Virus record (IMG/VR): IMGVR_UViG_3300042935_000229
Coordinates: 1-31,388 of that record
DNA: 31,388 bases
Source of the DNA: a virus
Direction: 5' to 3' (one strand)
Shown here one piece after another: positions 8,570 to 14,277 of the stretch (positions are counted from its first letter, which is position 1; each line of letters starts with the position of its first letter). The translations under genes were made by a program, and so were the position numbers. A model generated the notes under the pieces. That model made no database searches and was not told the origin of the DNA. It saw only the letters and a list, made by a program, of their open reading frames with translations.

Positions 8570-9186
8570 TGGCCGATGAAAAACTAAACGCCAACGACAC
8601 GCTATCTAAGGTATTGGCGTATGTAGACTCCCCATTTAAACTGTTTGCAGTTGTCTTGATGGCTGCTTTTGCGTTTGCAGGATACATTATTTATGACCAC
8701 CAAGAGTTAATTGTTGGCACCTATAAGGAAAGCCAAAAGTTACCAAGTATTGCCGAAGATAGGGTAGATGATGCTGCAGTTCATTTATTTAAAACAACTG
8801 ACGCAACCGTTGTAGCAATATTTAAAGTAAACCCGTTGTTTGGCACTAGAGTACAGTACCGAGCCTATACAAAGACTGGTCGGGATAAAACCAATGATGG
8901 GTTAGATGTTGGGTTGTTTACATCTAATCAAGCAAATAATCACGATGTTATTTCTTTAATGTCTGGCAATGTACCATGCGGAGAATATAAGGCAGCACAG
9001 TCAGAAATTGGACTTTGGTATCTTGAAAAGGGAATGACCTTTGGCTGTAGAATTAGTGTACCCCCAGACCCCAATAGGTTTGTAGGGCAGATTACCGTTG
9101 GTTGGGATAAACCCCCAGCCGATTTAGAGCAAACTAAAGCAATGCTTTTTATTGCTGCAACCATGTTATCAAGGAGCAAAAAATGA
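8569..9186 (+). CDS. Membrane-anchored protein of unknown function, 205 aa
   Basis: One N-terminal membrane helix (about residues 24-44, LFAVVLMAAFAFAGYIIYD) is followed by a soluble domain of about 150 residues. That domain has a mixed alpha/beta look, with segments DATVVAIFKVNP and TKTGRDKTNDGLDVGLF and two Cys residues in MSGNVPCGEYKA and MTFGCRISVP. The soluble part would face the periplasm if the N-terminus is cytoplasmic. GAF-like folds have this length, but I cannot show that here. It overlaps the upstream gene by one base and the holin by 4 nt. Confidence 0.65.
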   Translation: MADEKLNANDTLSKVLAYVDSPFKLFAVVLMAAFAFAGYIIYDHQELIVGTYKESQKLPSIAEDRVDDAAVHLFKTTDATVVAIFKVNPLFGTRVQYRAYTKTGRDKTNDGLDVGLFTSNQANNHDVISLMSGNVPCGEYKAAQSEIGLWYLEKGMTFGCRISVPPDPNRFVGQITVGWDKPPADLEQTKAMLFIAATMLSRSKK

Positions 9187-9689
9187 TGGATACCTTATTA
9201 GGACTTCTTAAAGGAGTTGCTCCTGTTTTAGCTACTGCTGTTGCTGGCCCAGCTGGTGGCGCTGCCGTAGGTTGGATTGCAAGCAAACTAGGAATTGATG
9301 ACGCTACCGTGGAAGGGGTTACCCAGGCTTTAACCGGCAACCCTGAAATGGCCTTAAAACTTAAAGAATTAGACCTAGAGTACGCAAAGTTAGAAGTAGC
9401 TGATCGCGACTCTGCCCGCCAGGCTTATGCTGCGGTGGCCACATCTCAATATGCAACCAAGCTAGATAAGTTGGTTGTACCTTTGTTAGCCCTTGGGGTT
9501 GTGGGTCTGGCCTTTGTATTAATAGGTGTATTGATGTTTGTTGATACGCCAGACAACCAGCAACAATTGGTTATTTTTGCTCTTGGGTTTATAACCTCGG
9601 CTGCGGGACAAGTTTTATCGTTTTACTTTGGGTCCAGCCAAGGCAGCAAAAACAAAACAGAAGAAATGAAAGGGATGATTAAAAAATGA
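9183..9689 (+). CDS. Holin, three-transmembrane type, 168 aa
   Basis: Matches the layout of the 3TM holin family (PF11351-like). A Gly/Ala-rich N-terminal hydrophobic segment (VAPVLATAVAGPAGGAAVGWI) is followed by an acidic helix with KLKELDLEYAKLEVADRDSARQ, a hallmark of this family. Two hydrophobic helices come next (VVPLLALGVVGLAFVLIGVLMF and LVIFALGFITSAAGQVLSFYFG), then a basic, Gln/Lys-rich tail. It forms the membrane lesion that lets the endolysin out. AAGGAG at 9171-9176 supports the ATG at 9183; a second ATG at 9186 could give a one-residue-shorter form. The stop overlaps the endolysin start (ATGA). Confidence 0.85.
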   Translation: MMDTLLGLLKGVAPVLATAVAGPAGGAAVGWIASKLGIDDATVEGVTQALTGNPEMALKLKELDLEYAKLEVADRDSARQAYAAVATSQYATKLDKLVVPLLALGVVGLAFVLIGVLMFVDTPDNQQQLVIFALGFITSAAGQVLSFYFGSSQGSKNKTEEMKGMIKK

Positions 9690-10120
9690 TTACTCCACTT
9701 ACTCTCCACTTTAGCCTGGAAGAATTAACCACTACCGACCACCGGCAGTTTGACAATACGCCAAACCCTGATGAATTGGCTAACCTAAACCGACTAGCTA
9801 AGTTTTTAGAACAGGTCAAAACCGTCTTAGGCGGTAAACCCGTAATGATTAATTCGGCGTTTCGCTGCAAACAGGTCAATGACGCGGTTGGGTCAAAAGA
9901 CACTAGCCAGCACCGAGTTGGTTGCGCTGCTGACATCCGCATCCCAGGCATGACCCCCGATGAGGTGGTTAAAACTATTATGGCTGCGGGACTTGGTTAC
10001 GACCAGATTATCAGAGAGTTTGACCGCTGGACCCATATCTCAATCCCTAATAACCCAGAAGATAAACCTAGGCAACAGGCATTGATTATTGATCGCAGCG
10101 GTACTCGTCCTTATGCTTAG
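9686..10120 (+). CDS. Endolysin, M15-family peptidase (zinc D-Ala/L-Ala carboxy/endopeptidase type), 144 aa
   Basis: Cleaves peptidoglycan peptides at lysis. Zinc-binding residues of the Peptidase_M15_3 type are visible: His76 and Asp83 in SQHRVGCAADIRI and His117 in WTHISIP. The upstream SAFRC segment (residues 57-61) also fits the family. There is no signal peptide, which is consistent with holin-dependent release. Length is normal for single-domain phage M15 endolysins. It is coupled to the holin by ATGA. Its final bases overlap the convergent lipoprotein gene by 4 nt. Confidence 0.9.
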   Translation: MITPLTLHFSLEELTTTDHRQFDNTPNPDELANLNRLAKFLEQVKTVLGGKPVMINSAFRCKQVNDAVGSKDTSQHRVGCAADIRIPGMTPDEVVKTIMAAGLGYDQIIREFDRWTHISIPNNPEDKPRQQALIIDRSGTRPYA

Positions 10121-10371
10121 TAAAGCGGTGCGCAAGTGACATCCACCACAATATCGCGGGTCATACCACCAACCTTGCGCTTGCCGTAAATGACTACGGC
10201 TCTAGTCTTAGCAACCTGGCAGTCCTGAATGGCGGTAACCACCTCAAGACGGCTCATAGAATGAACCTTATCGTCAACTACCAGCCATTGTTCTGGCATG
10301 GCGTTTTTGTCTGGCAGGATGCCGCAGCCACTAAGAATTAGTAAACAAACACCGGCTATGATCATTTTCAT
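10117..10371 (-). CDS. Small lipoprotein, 84 aa
   Basis: The N-terminus is a lipoprotein signal with an LSGC lipobox; Cys16 is the predicted lipidated residue. The mature part (about 68 residues) is charged, with two Cys residues and a C-terminal VVDVTCAPLY. It is not Pro-rich like typical Rz1 outer-membrane spanins, and it belongs to the minus-strand early operon, not the lysis operon, so an outer-membrane or superinfection-related role is as likely as lysis. It starts 9 nt after the SSB stop with GGGGAAG as ribosome site. It ends 4 bases inside the endolysin gene on the opposite strand. Confidence 0.72.
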   Translation of the reverse strand: MKMIIAGVCLLILSGCGILPDKNAMPEQWLVVDDKVHSMSRLEVVTAIQDCQVAKTRAVVIYGKRKVGGMTRDIVVDVTCAPLY

Positions 10372-10380
10372 GGTCTTCCC

Positions 10381-10782
10381 CTAGAATGGCGTGTCATCGT
10401 TAATGTCACCCGCATAGGACCGAGAAGGGTATTTTCCGGCGCTCTGAGGCGTTTGTGGCTGCGAGTCAGGCTTTGCCCCAGCAAACTCTAATTCGCCCAC
10501 CCTAGCCCTTAAAGTAACGCCCTCGGTGCCATCATGGCGCTTATAGGTTTCTACATGGGGTTCGGTCATGCTGACAAACAATAATTGGCCTTTGGTAAGG
10601 TGCGGTCTTAACTTCTCGCATCTATCGCCCCACATGGTCCCGTTGACCCATTGGGTTGGCTGCTTACCATCAACCTTACGGCCATACGAGAACGCCAAGG
10701 ACAAATCCATAACGGCTTTGCCGTCTGGTGTAAAGCGTACTTCTGGGTCGTTGCCCAAGCGGGCTAATCCGATCATTAACAT
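10381..10782 (-). CDS. ssb: Single-stranded DNA-binding protein, 133 aa
   Basis: OB-fold SSB that coats single-stranded DNA in replication and recombination. The N-terminal fold has GLARLGNDPEVRFTPDGKAV and QWVNGTMWGDRCEKL, characteristic of bacterial SSB. After a Gln/Pro/Ser-rich linker the protein ends in an acidic DINDDTPF tip, equivalent to the DDDIPF tail that recruits partner proteins. GGGAG lies 7 nt before the ATG at 10782. The start directly abuts the YqaJ nuclease stop. Together with ERF and the exonuclease upstream it forms a recombination operon. Confidence 0.92.
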   Translation of the reverse strand: MLMIGLARLGNDPEVRFTPDGKAVMDLSLAFSYGRKVDGKQPTQWVNGTMWGDRCEKLRPHLTKGQLLFVSMTEPHVETYKRHDGTEGVTLRARVGELEFAGAKPDSQPQTPQSAGKYPSRSYAGDINDDTPF

Positions 10783-11430
10783 TTAAAAACTCCCTTTATC
10801 AAAATAATTCGATTCGTCATTAAAAAACTCAAATAATGCATCGCACTCGGCCAAAAACTTTTCGGCAGCTGCCTCAACCTCTGCCAACTCCTCTGGGGTC
10901 GGGACATATTTCTTGATGAATAAGTCTTTGCCCTCGCCCATGCGCGGGTCGTAAGATACAAACCAAACATCCTTACCAGTACAAGCTGATTGCAAAAGCA
11001 TCTGTGGTTTGTATTCCGGTGGGATAGCTTGGTTGGCCACATATTTCATGTGTGTCTTAGTCTTGGGGCATTTGACTTCTATGAGCGATCCATCGGACAC
11101 GAAACCGTCAGGGCTCACTCCGCAATGGTCAATGTTTGGGTGGTCAATAAAGCCGACATCCTTAACCATTAAACCGGTGAGGTTTTCAAAGGCCTCCTTA
11201 GCTGCTGCCTCCTGCTCCACGCCCCATTGCATATCCGAGGTCATATATTTGTCGGCAAAGGTGTTGGTAATGCGCTCGGCCACCACCTCGTAACGCAGGT
11301 TTTCTCGCTCACTAGACTCTTTGCCAGACTTTAGGAAGTTCATGGCAGCAGCCATTCTGGAACCGGTCAACTTACCGAGTCGGTCGTTCCACCAGGTCCC
11401 GTCTTGTTGGAATGGATTTGGTTCACGCAT
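10783..11430 (-). CDS. YqaJ-like viral exonuclease (PD-(D/E)XK), 215 aa
   Basis: A lambda-exonuclease/YqaJ-type nuclease that would resect DNA ends for the annealing protein. Visible family features are LTGSRMAAAM (residues 21-30), QWGVEQEAAAKEAFE (68-82), Asp108 in GVSPDGF and the EVK core (Glu118, Lys120) in LIEVKCPKTKTH, together the metal-binding PD-(D/E)XK signature. The C-terminal helix is acidic. The start overlaps the ERF gene end by 8 nt, and GGAG is seen upstream within that gene. Length fits the family. Confidence 0.9.
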   Translation of the reverse strand: MREPNPFQQDGTWWNDRLGKLTGSRMAAAMNFLKSGKESSERENLRYEVVAERITNTFADKYMTSDMQWGVEQEAAAKEAFENLTGLMVKDVGFIDHPNIDHCGVSPDGFVSDGSLIEVKCPKTKTHMKYVANQAIPPEYKPQMLLQSACTGKDVWFVSYDPRMGEGKDLFIKKYVPTPEELAEVEAAAEKFLAECDALFEFFNDESNYFDKGSF

Positions 11431-11971
11431 TTTGATCTCCTTTTAATTTGGTGTGATGTTTGGCTGCAAAGTCCCGCACCATTTCCCGCTCGTCTGCTGC
11501 TAATGTTTTCCATGTCGCAGTCAGCTGGTCGGTTGATGTGGCTGCCGTAATCAGGGCCTCAATCTCTGCCTTGGTGCGGGTTGATTTAGGTTTTACTGGG
11601 CGCGATGCTTGATTGCCGTCATCGTCAACTGGAGCGATGCCACAGGCTGCTTGCAAACTGAATCTCCGAGCATAGGTCATGGCACTACCATACCCCTGAG
11701 CATCCTGTTTGGTGGCTGGCACATGGAGTTTGCCACCCGAAATCATTTCACCAGACTCATGGATAAAAATGGTCTCGATGATGATTCCATCTGCACATTC
11801 ATGAGAATGTTGGACCAAGGCGATACCGTTGTCGTTTAGGGCATCAATCACGGCCTCAACGCAAGCTGCCAAGTCGGCATACCTAGATTTAAAATGTGGA
11901 TTGGTGGACGATTTGAGCGCAGGCCCAAAGGCTTTTTGCGCTTTGACTAATGCGGTTGCTATTTTTTGCAT
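11423..11971 (-). CDS. erf: ERF-family single-strand annealing protein, 182 aa
   Basis: Recombinase that anneals complementary single strands, as P22 Erf does. The family core is visible: NPHFKSRYADLAACVEAV near residues 23-40, then GKLHVPATKQDAQGYGSAMTY, YARRFSLQAACGIAPVDDDGNQ. A basic, Thr/Lys-rich linker follows, then a small C-terminal helical domain (TSTDQLTATWKTLAADERE), probably for protein contact. A CGGAGAGAAT element precedes the ATG; near-identical elements precede other minus-strand genes here. It is followed by the exonuclease (8-nt overlap). Confidence 0.92.
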   Translation of the reverse strand: MQKIATALVKAQKAFGPALKSSTNPHFKSRYADLAACVEAVIDALNDNGIALVQHSHECADGIIIETIFIHESGEMISGGKLHVPATKQDAQGYGSAMTYARRFSLQAACGIAPVDDDGNQASRPVKPKSTRTKAEIEALITAATSTDQLTATWKTLAADEREMVRDFAAKHHTKLKGDQNA

Positions 11972-11981
11972 ATTCTCTCCG

Positions 11982-12110
11982 TTAAATAAATGCTAAAAGT
12001 AAAATAAATACAACTAAACCTACGGCAGCAAAGGCCTCCATCCAAGGAGATTCTTTTTTAGTAAACACATTGCGCTGCCATTTATTGGCCTCAAAGTTAG
12101 TTTTTCTCAT
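11982..12110 (-). CDS. Small single-membrane-helix protein, 42 aa
   Basis: An ORF of 42 residues: a basic N-terminus (MRKTNFEANKWQRNVF) and one hydrophobic helix at residues 24-41 (MEAFAAVGLVVFILLLAF). Its ATG overlaps the stop of the HTH gene (ATGA at 12107-12110). A longer in-frame start exists upstream but would run into that gene, so the coupled start is preferred. Function unknown; it sits in the minus-strand early operon before the recombination genes. Confidence 0.6.
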   Translation of the reverse strand: MRKTNFEANKWQRNVFTKKESPWMEAFAAVGLVVFILLLAFI

Positions 12111-12331
12111 GCTGACACCCGACTTTTGCGTGGTACTGAGATCAAGCGGTAGACTGCGTAACGCACACCAGACGGCTCTTTGACCATATCGGTAACAATG
12201 TCCCAACCCTCTGCTTTAAGGTCATAAATGATGTCAGCTAGGCGTGTGGCGTGGTAGCGCTCGATTGCCTCCCAGCTGGTTATTTTTTTCTTGCTGATTA
12301 AATGTTTTGCTACTAGGTTAATTTTGGTCAT
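12107..12331 (-). CDS. Helix-turn-helix protein, 74 aa
   Basis: Resembles the small phage HTH_39-type domain: an N-terminal helix ending in ISKKKITSWEAIERYHATRLADIIYDL, then a GWDIVTDMVKEPSGVRYAVYRL wing-like hairpin. Such proteins bind DNA, but whether this one is an activator or a repressor cannot be told. The start at 12331 is preferred over upstream in-frame codons because GGAGGAAGT precedes the ATG, which overlaps the upstream stop (ATGA). The downstream membrane microgene also begins in an ATGA overlap. It is a candidate regulator acting at the operator-like sites described here. Confidence 0.72.
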   Translation of the reverse strand: MTKINLVAKHLISKKKITSWEAIERYHATRLADIIYDLKAEGWDIVTDMVKEPSGVRYAVYRLISVPRKSRVSA

Positions 12332-12585
12332 ACTTCCTCCACGGTGATTTTGTAATGACGGCCATTGCAATCGACAACAAACAAATGCTTTTTGGTACTA
12401 AGAAATTGACCCTCTGGACCTAAGTCCCAATGAATGCGACCCGCACCATAAACAATGGCTAAAGGGTCTGGTGCGTTAAGGGCTCTTTTGGTGATGTGAG
12501 CGATGTAGTCGCAATAAGCTGGTTGCGCCTGTTGCTCTTGATGCTGCAACTGCTGGTGGTGATGTAAGTCTTGTAAATCGTCCAT
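12328..12585 (-). CDS. Unknown protein with His/Gln-rich N-terminus, 85 aa
   Basis: No family recognised. The first 25 residues are rich in His and Gln (HHHQQLQHQEQQAQ), followed by a compact domain with AGRIHWDLGPEGQFLS, LFVVDCNGRHYKITVEEV. The His-rich stretch could bind metal or simply be low-complexity. A CGGAGAGAA site precedes the ATG, and the stop overlaps the HTH gene start. The gene is the second of the minus-strand operon. Confidence 0.65.
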   Translation of the reverse strand: MDDLQDLHHHQQLQHQEQQAQPAYCDYIAHITKRALNAPDPLAIVYGAGRIHWDLGPEGQFLSTKKHLFVVDCNGRHYKITVEEV

Positions 12586-12618
12586 TTCTTCTCTCCGATT
12601 AATATGGTTGTAATTTAA

Positions 12619-12834
12619 TTAAGCAATTTCTGCGGCATCTTTAATATTTGCAATTAAAGAACGCAATAATTGTTTTTCAATAATTTGGTTAGATTTAAAC
12701 TGTTCAGCTTTTTCGTCACCAACAATTTTGAAATATTGATAATCGTTGTTATTTTTTTCTTCTAATTGTTTTCTCAACAGTTCCAATACCATTTGGGCTT
12801 GGCGTTGTGACATTTGTACGCTTGCTTGTTTCAT
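12619..12834 (-). CDS. Small helical early protein, 71 aa
   Basis: First gene of the leftward operon. The start at 12834 is chosen because CGGAGAGAAAA precedes it; in-frame codons upstream run through the predicted promoter. The protein is mostly helix (MSQRQAQMVLELLRKQLEEK, then a helix ending KDAAEIA) with Asn/Asp/Tyr between helices. No family is recognised. It lies directly downstream of the predicted promoter and operator. Confidence 0.65.
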   Translation of the reverse strand: MKQASVQMSQRQAQMVLELLRKQLEEKNNNDYQYFKIVGDEKAEQFKSNQIIEKQLLRSLIANIKDAAEIA

Positions 12835-12877
12835 TTTTCTCTCCGATTTTGTTGCCCGATCAAATGACCGTAAATGA

Positions 12878-12906
12878 ATAGTAAACTGTTTATTTACTGT
12901 TTGCAA
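12878..12906 (-). promoter_or_regulatory. Predicted sigma70-like promoter for the leftward early operon
   Basis: On the minus strand: -35 TTGCAA (12901-12906), a 17-nt spacer, and -10 TACTAT (12878-12883). Each box matches the consensus at four of six positions. It reads toward the genes at 12834 to 10117. An operator-like palindrome lies in the spacer and overlaps the -10 box. Confidence 0.5.
12881..12904. promoter_or_regulatory. Operator-like palindrome pair at the leftward promoter
   Basis: GTAAACTGTTTA (12881-12892) is nearly the same sequence as the GTAAACAGTTTAC palindrome at 21065-21077. A second, degenerate half-matching copy, TTTACTGTTTGC, follows immediately (12893-12904). Both lie between or over the promoter boxes, where a bound protein would block RNA polymerase. 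The binding protein is unknown; the HTH protein (12107-12331) and the winged-helix protein (16380-16619) are candidates. Confidence 0.5.
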
Positions 12907-12970
12907 CAGATTTATGCGTTTTTTTATCAAAATTAGGGAAAATACCTATAAAACTAGGGTAAACCACTAG

Positions 12971-13018
12971 AAAAATAGGCGCTTGCCTACCAAAAATAGG
13001 CGTATGCCTACTTGCCTA
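12971..13018. repeat. Tandem TAGGC-N4-GCCTA dyads (iteron-like)
   Basis: Two direct copies of AAAAATAGGC followed by N4 and GCCTA: TAGGC at 12976-12980 with GCCTA at 12985-12989, then TAGGC at 12997-13001 with GCCTA at 13006-13010. A further GCCTA half-site lies at 13014-13018. The copies are 21 bp apart, about two helical turns, so a dimeric protein would bind both on the same face. The same half-site recurs at 13072, 13320, 13346 and 13379. Compatible with an origin iteron or a regulator cluster; no function is shown. Confidence 0.55.
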
Positions 13019-13336
13019 GCCGTGGTAATATATGGGTGTCAGCGGTGTGGCAACCGTTGGAATCTCTTTATAGGCGTTAAACCCCGAATTTTTCGGTGGT
13101 GCGAAAAATGCTTGGAATCGGTCATTCGCCGTAAAGAGGACTTATTCCAAGGATGCCCCGCCAGGCCGCACCACCCAAGGATTTGGGGTTTTTTATTGCC
13201 TGCTGACCGTACTCCGCACGATAGTAATGGGCCTAAATCGGCAGCGCGGAACAGTAGATACGGTATCGGCTCACCACCAGATTACCGGAGCAGCCTGTCG
13301 ACGAGGGACTGCGGAACTAGCCTAAGACATGGGTGA
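13004..13336 (+). CDS. Possible zinc-ribbon ORF, uncertain
   Basis: Open frame of 110 codons from ATG at 13004. The first 40 residues carry a plausible zinc ribbon: CQRC, 17 residues, then CEKC. The C-terminal 60 residues are Arg/Pro/Ser-rich and look like translated non-coding DNA, and the whole frame lies across the hairpins and dyads of the control region. There is no clear ribosome site. Either a short zinc-ribbon protein or a chance ORF; I lean slightly to chance. Confidence 0.25.
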   Translation: MPTCLAVVIYGCQRCGNRWNLFIGVKPRIFRWCEKCLESVIRRKEDLFQGCPARPHHPRIWGFLLPADRTPHDSNGPKSAARNSRYGIGSPPDYRSSLSTRDCGTSLRHG

Positions 13337-13353
13337 TAGACAACTTAGGCTAG
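13317..13353 (+). other. Perfect 10-bp stem-loop in the control region
   Basis: CTAGCCTAAG (13317-13326) and CTTAGGCTAG (13344-13353) are perfect inverse complements around a 17-nt loop. The loop contains GGGTGATAG (13331-13339), which can pair with CTATCACCC at 13428-13436. No T-run follows, so it is not an intrinsic terminator. It could be a structured RNA element or a protein-binding dyad in DNA. Confidence 0.5.
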
Positions 13354-13479
13354 GATAAATCGTTGCCTTATGGGGCGCATAGGCTGGATTGTTTTACTTA
13401 TCTAAGCTGGTGCTAAAGTGATCATGGCTATCACCCTTGGGTAATCTATGGCAAAAACAAATAGAAACTAAAAACTGCC

Positions 13480-13508
13480 TTGCAAACTATTTATTATTCA
13501 TTTATTCT
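13480..13508 (+). promoter_or_regulatory. Predicted rightward early promoter
   Basis: TTGCAA (13480-13485), a 17-nt spacer, TATTCT (13503-13508). The -35 hexamer equals that of the leftward promoter, and both promoters carry TATTCATTTA close to the -10 region. Transcription would start about 12 nt before the ATG at 13527, leaving just room for the AAGGAG site at 13515-13520. Alternative -10 boxes are possible in this AT-rich tract. Confidence 0.45.
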
Positions 13509-13526
13509 CTGCAAAAGGAGAACAAT

Positions 13527-13799
13527 ATGACCTTAGATGACCTAGAAGAAGTTGCCCTTAAATGCGGAATGGTAAGAACCAAAAAAAATTGGTCGGCCAC
13601 CGAATCACAACTGGAATGCTTTGCAAACAATTTACTTGAGGAATTTAGAGGGATTGCTAGAGACCAACTAGTTCAATCCATTAAACGCGCAGCTGATTAC
13701 GAGCGCGAACAATGCGCCAAGGTCGCTGAGATGTCTTGGTTTGAGGGCATGGAACAAGAGGATATCGCAAAGGCCATCCGAGACAGGGCGGACGAATGA
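13527..13799 (+). CDS. Small early protein, 90 aa, unknown function
   Basis: First gene of the rightward operon. The start is set by AAGGAG 6 nt upstream of ATG 13527; an in-frame TTG at 13437 is rejected because it would pass through the predicted promoter. The product is helical: TLDDLEEVALKCGMVRTKKN, ESQLECFANNLLEEFRG, then KRAADYEREQCAKVAE and a C-terminal acidic helix. Similar short proteins with a YEREQCAKxAE stretch are frequent in phage early regions, but their role is not known to me. It is joined to the next gene by ATGA. Confidence 0.72.
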   Translation: MTLDDLEEVALKCGMVRTKKNWSATESQLECFANNLLEEFRGIARDQLVQSIKRAADYEREQCAKVAEMSWFEGMEQEDIAKAIRDRADE

Positions 13800-13900
13800 T
13801 TGCCTATTCTGCGCAAACCCCATCATTAATGGACTTTTCTTGGTTTATTTTGGTTATTGCTATTTTGGCTGCTTTAGCTATTTGGTTGAGGGATAAATGA
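13796..13900 (+). CDS. Membrane microprotein, 34 aa
   Basis: A 34-codon ORF coupled at both ends by ATGA overlaps: ATG at 13796 inside the upstream stop, and its stop inside the next ATG (13897). The sequence is a short polar N-terminus, then one hydrophobic helix, residues about 13-30 (DFSWFILVIAILAALAIW), ending in LRDK. The tight coupling on both sides argues it is translated. Function unknown. Confidence 0.6.
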   Translation: MIAYSAQTPSLMDFSWFILVIAILAALAIWLRDK

Positions 13901-14277
13901 CAGACTTTGAAGAATTTTGGAAAACCTATCCACGCCGTGTGGCCAAGGGAGATGCGCGCAAGGCGTGGAAGCAGACTGAGGGCATCCGCCCGCCGCTGCA
14001 GGAACTGTTAGACGCTATTCGGCAGCAGATGCGCTCAGACCAATGGCGCAAGAATGATGGCCAGTTCGTATGCTACCCCGCCTCGTGGTTGCGCCAAGAG
14101 CGCTGGTCTGACGAGTTAAAAGTTACCCTGCCTGGCGTGGTTGATGGTAAAGAATGGCATGAAACATGGCCTGGCATCGTGGCTAAAGGCAAAGAGTTGG
14201 GCATTTTGGAAAGCCAGTTTGATCAACCTTATTTATTTAAAGCTGCGGTATTGCGCGGATCGGTTAAGGCCGCATGA
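13897..14277 (+). CDS. Replication-type protein (DnaT/replisome-organiser-like C-terminal domain), 126 aa
   Basis: The N-terminal FEEFWKTYPRRVAKGDARKAW and the FVCYPASWLRQERWSDE block (about residues 54-70) form a domain seen at the C-terminus of phage replication initiators and helicase-loader-like proteins. Here it stands alone, with no separate winged-helix DNA-binding domain in front. Role in replication is inferred from the family and from the position beside the control region. Coupled by ATGA both to the upstream microgene and to the methyltransferase. Confidence 0.7.
   Translation: MTDFEEFWKTYPRRVAKGDARKAWKQTEGIRPPLQELLDAIRQQMRSDQWRKNDGQFVCYPASWLRQERWSDELKVTLPGVVDGKEWHETWPGIVAKGKELGILESQFDQPYLFKAAVLRGSVKAA

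Noticed and set aside
13170-13194. Possible intrinsic terminator (CCCAA-GGAT-TTGGG followed by G and six T)
   Set aside because: The stem is only five pairs and I see no gene ending just before it except the doubtful zinc-ribbon frame. Left as a possibility, not as a feature.
13200-13440. tRNA or tmRNA in the structured control region
   Set aside because: No T-loop (GTTCGA-type), no anticodon stem with proper spacing, and no acceptor stem could be found.
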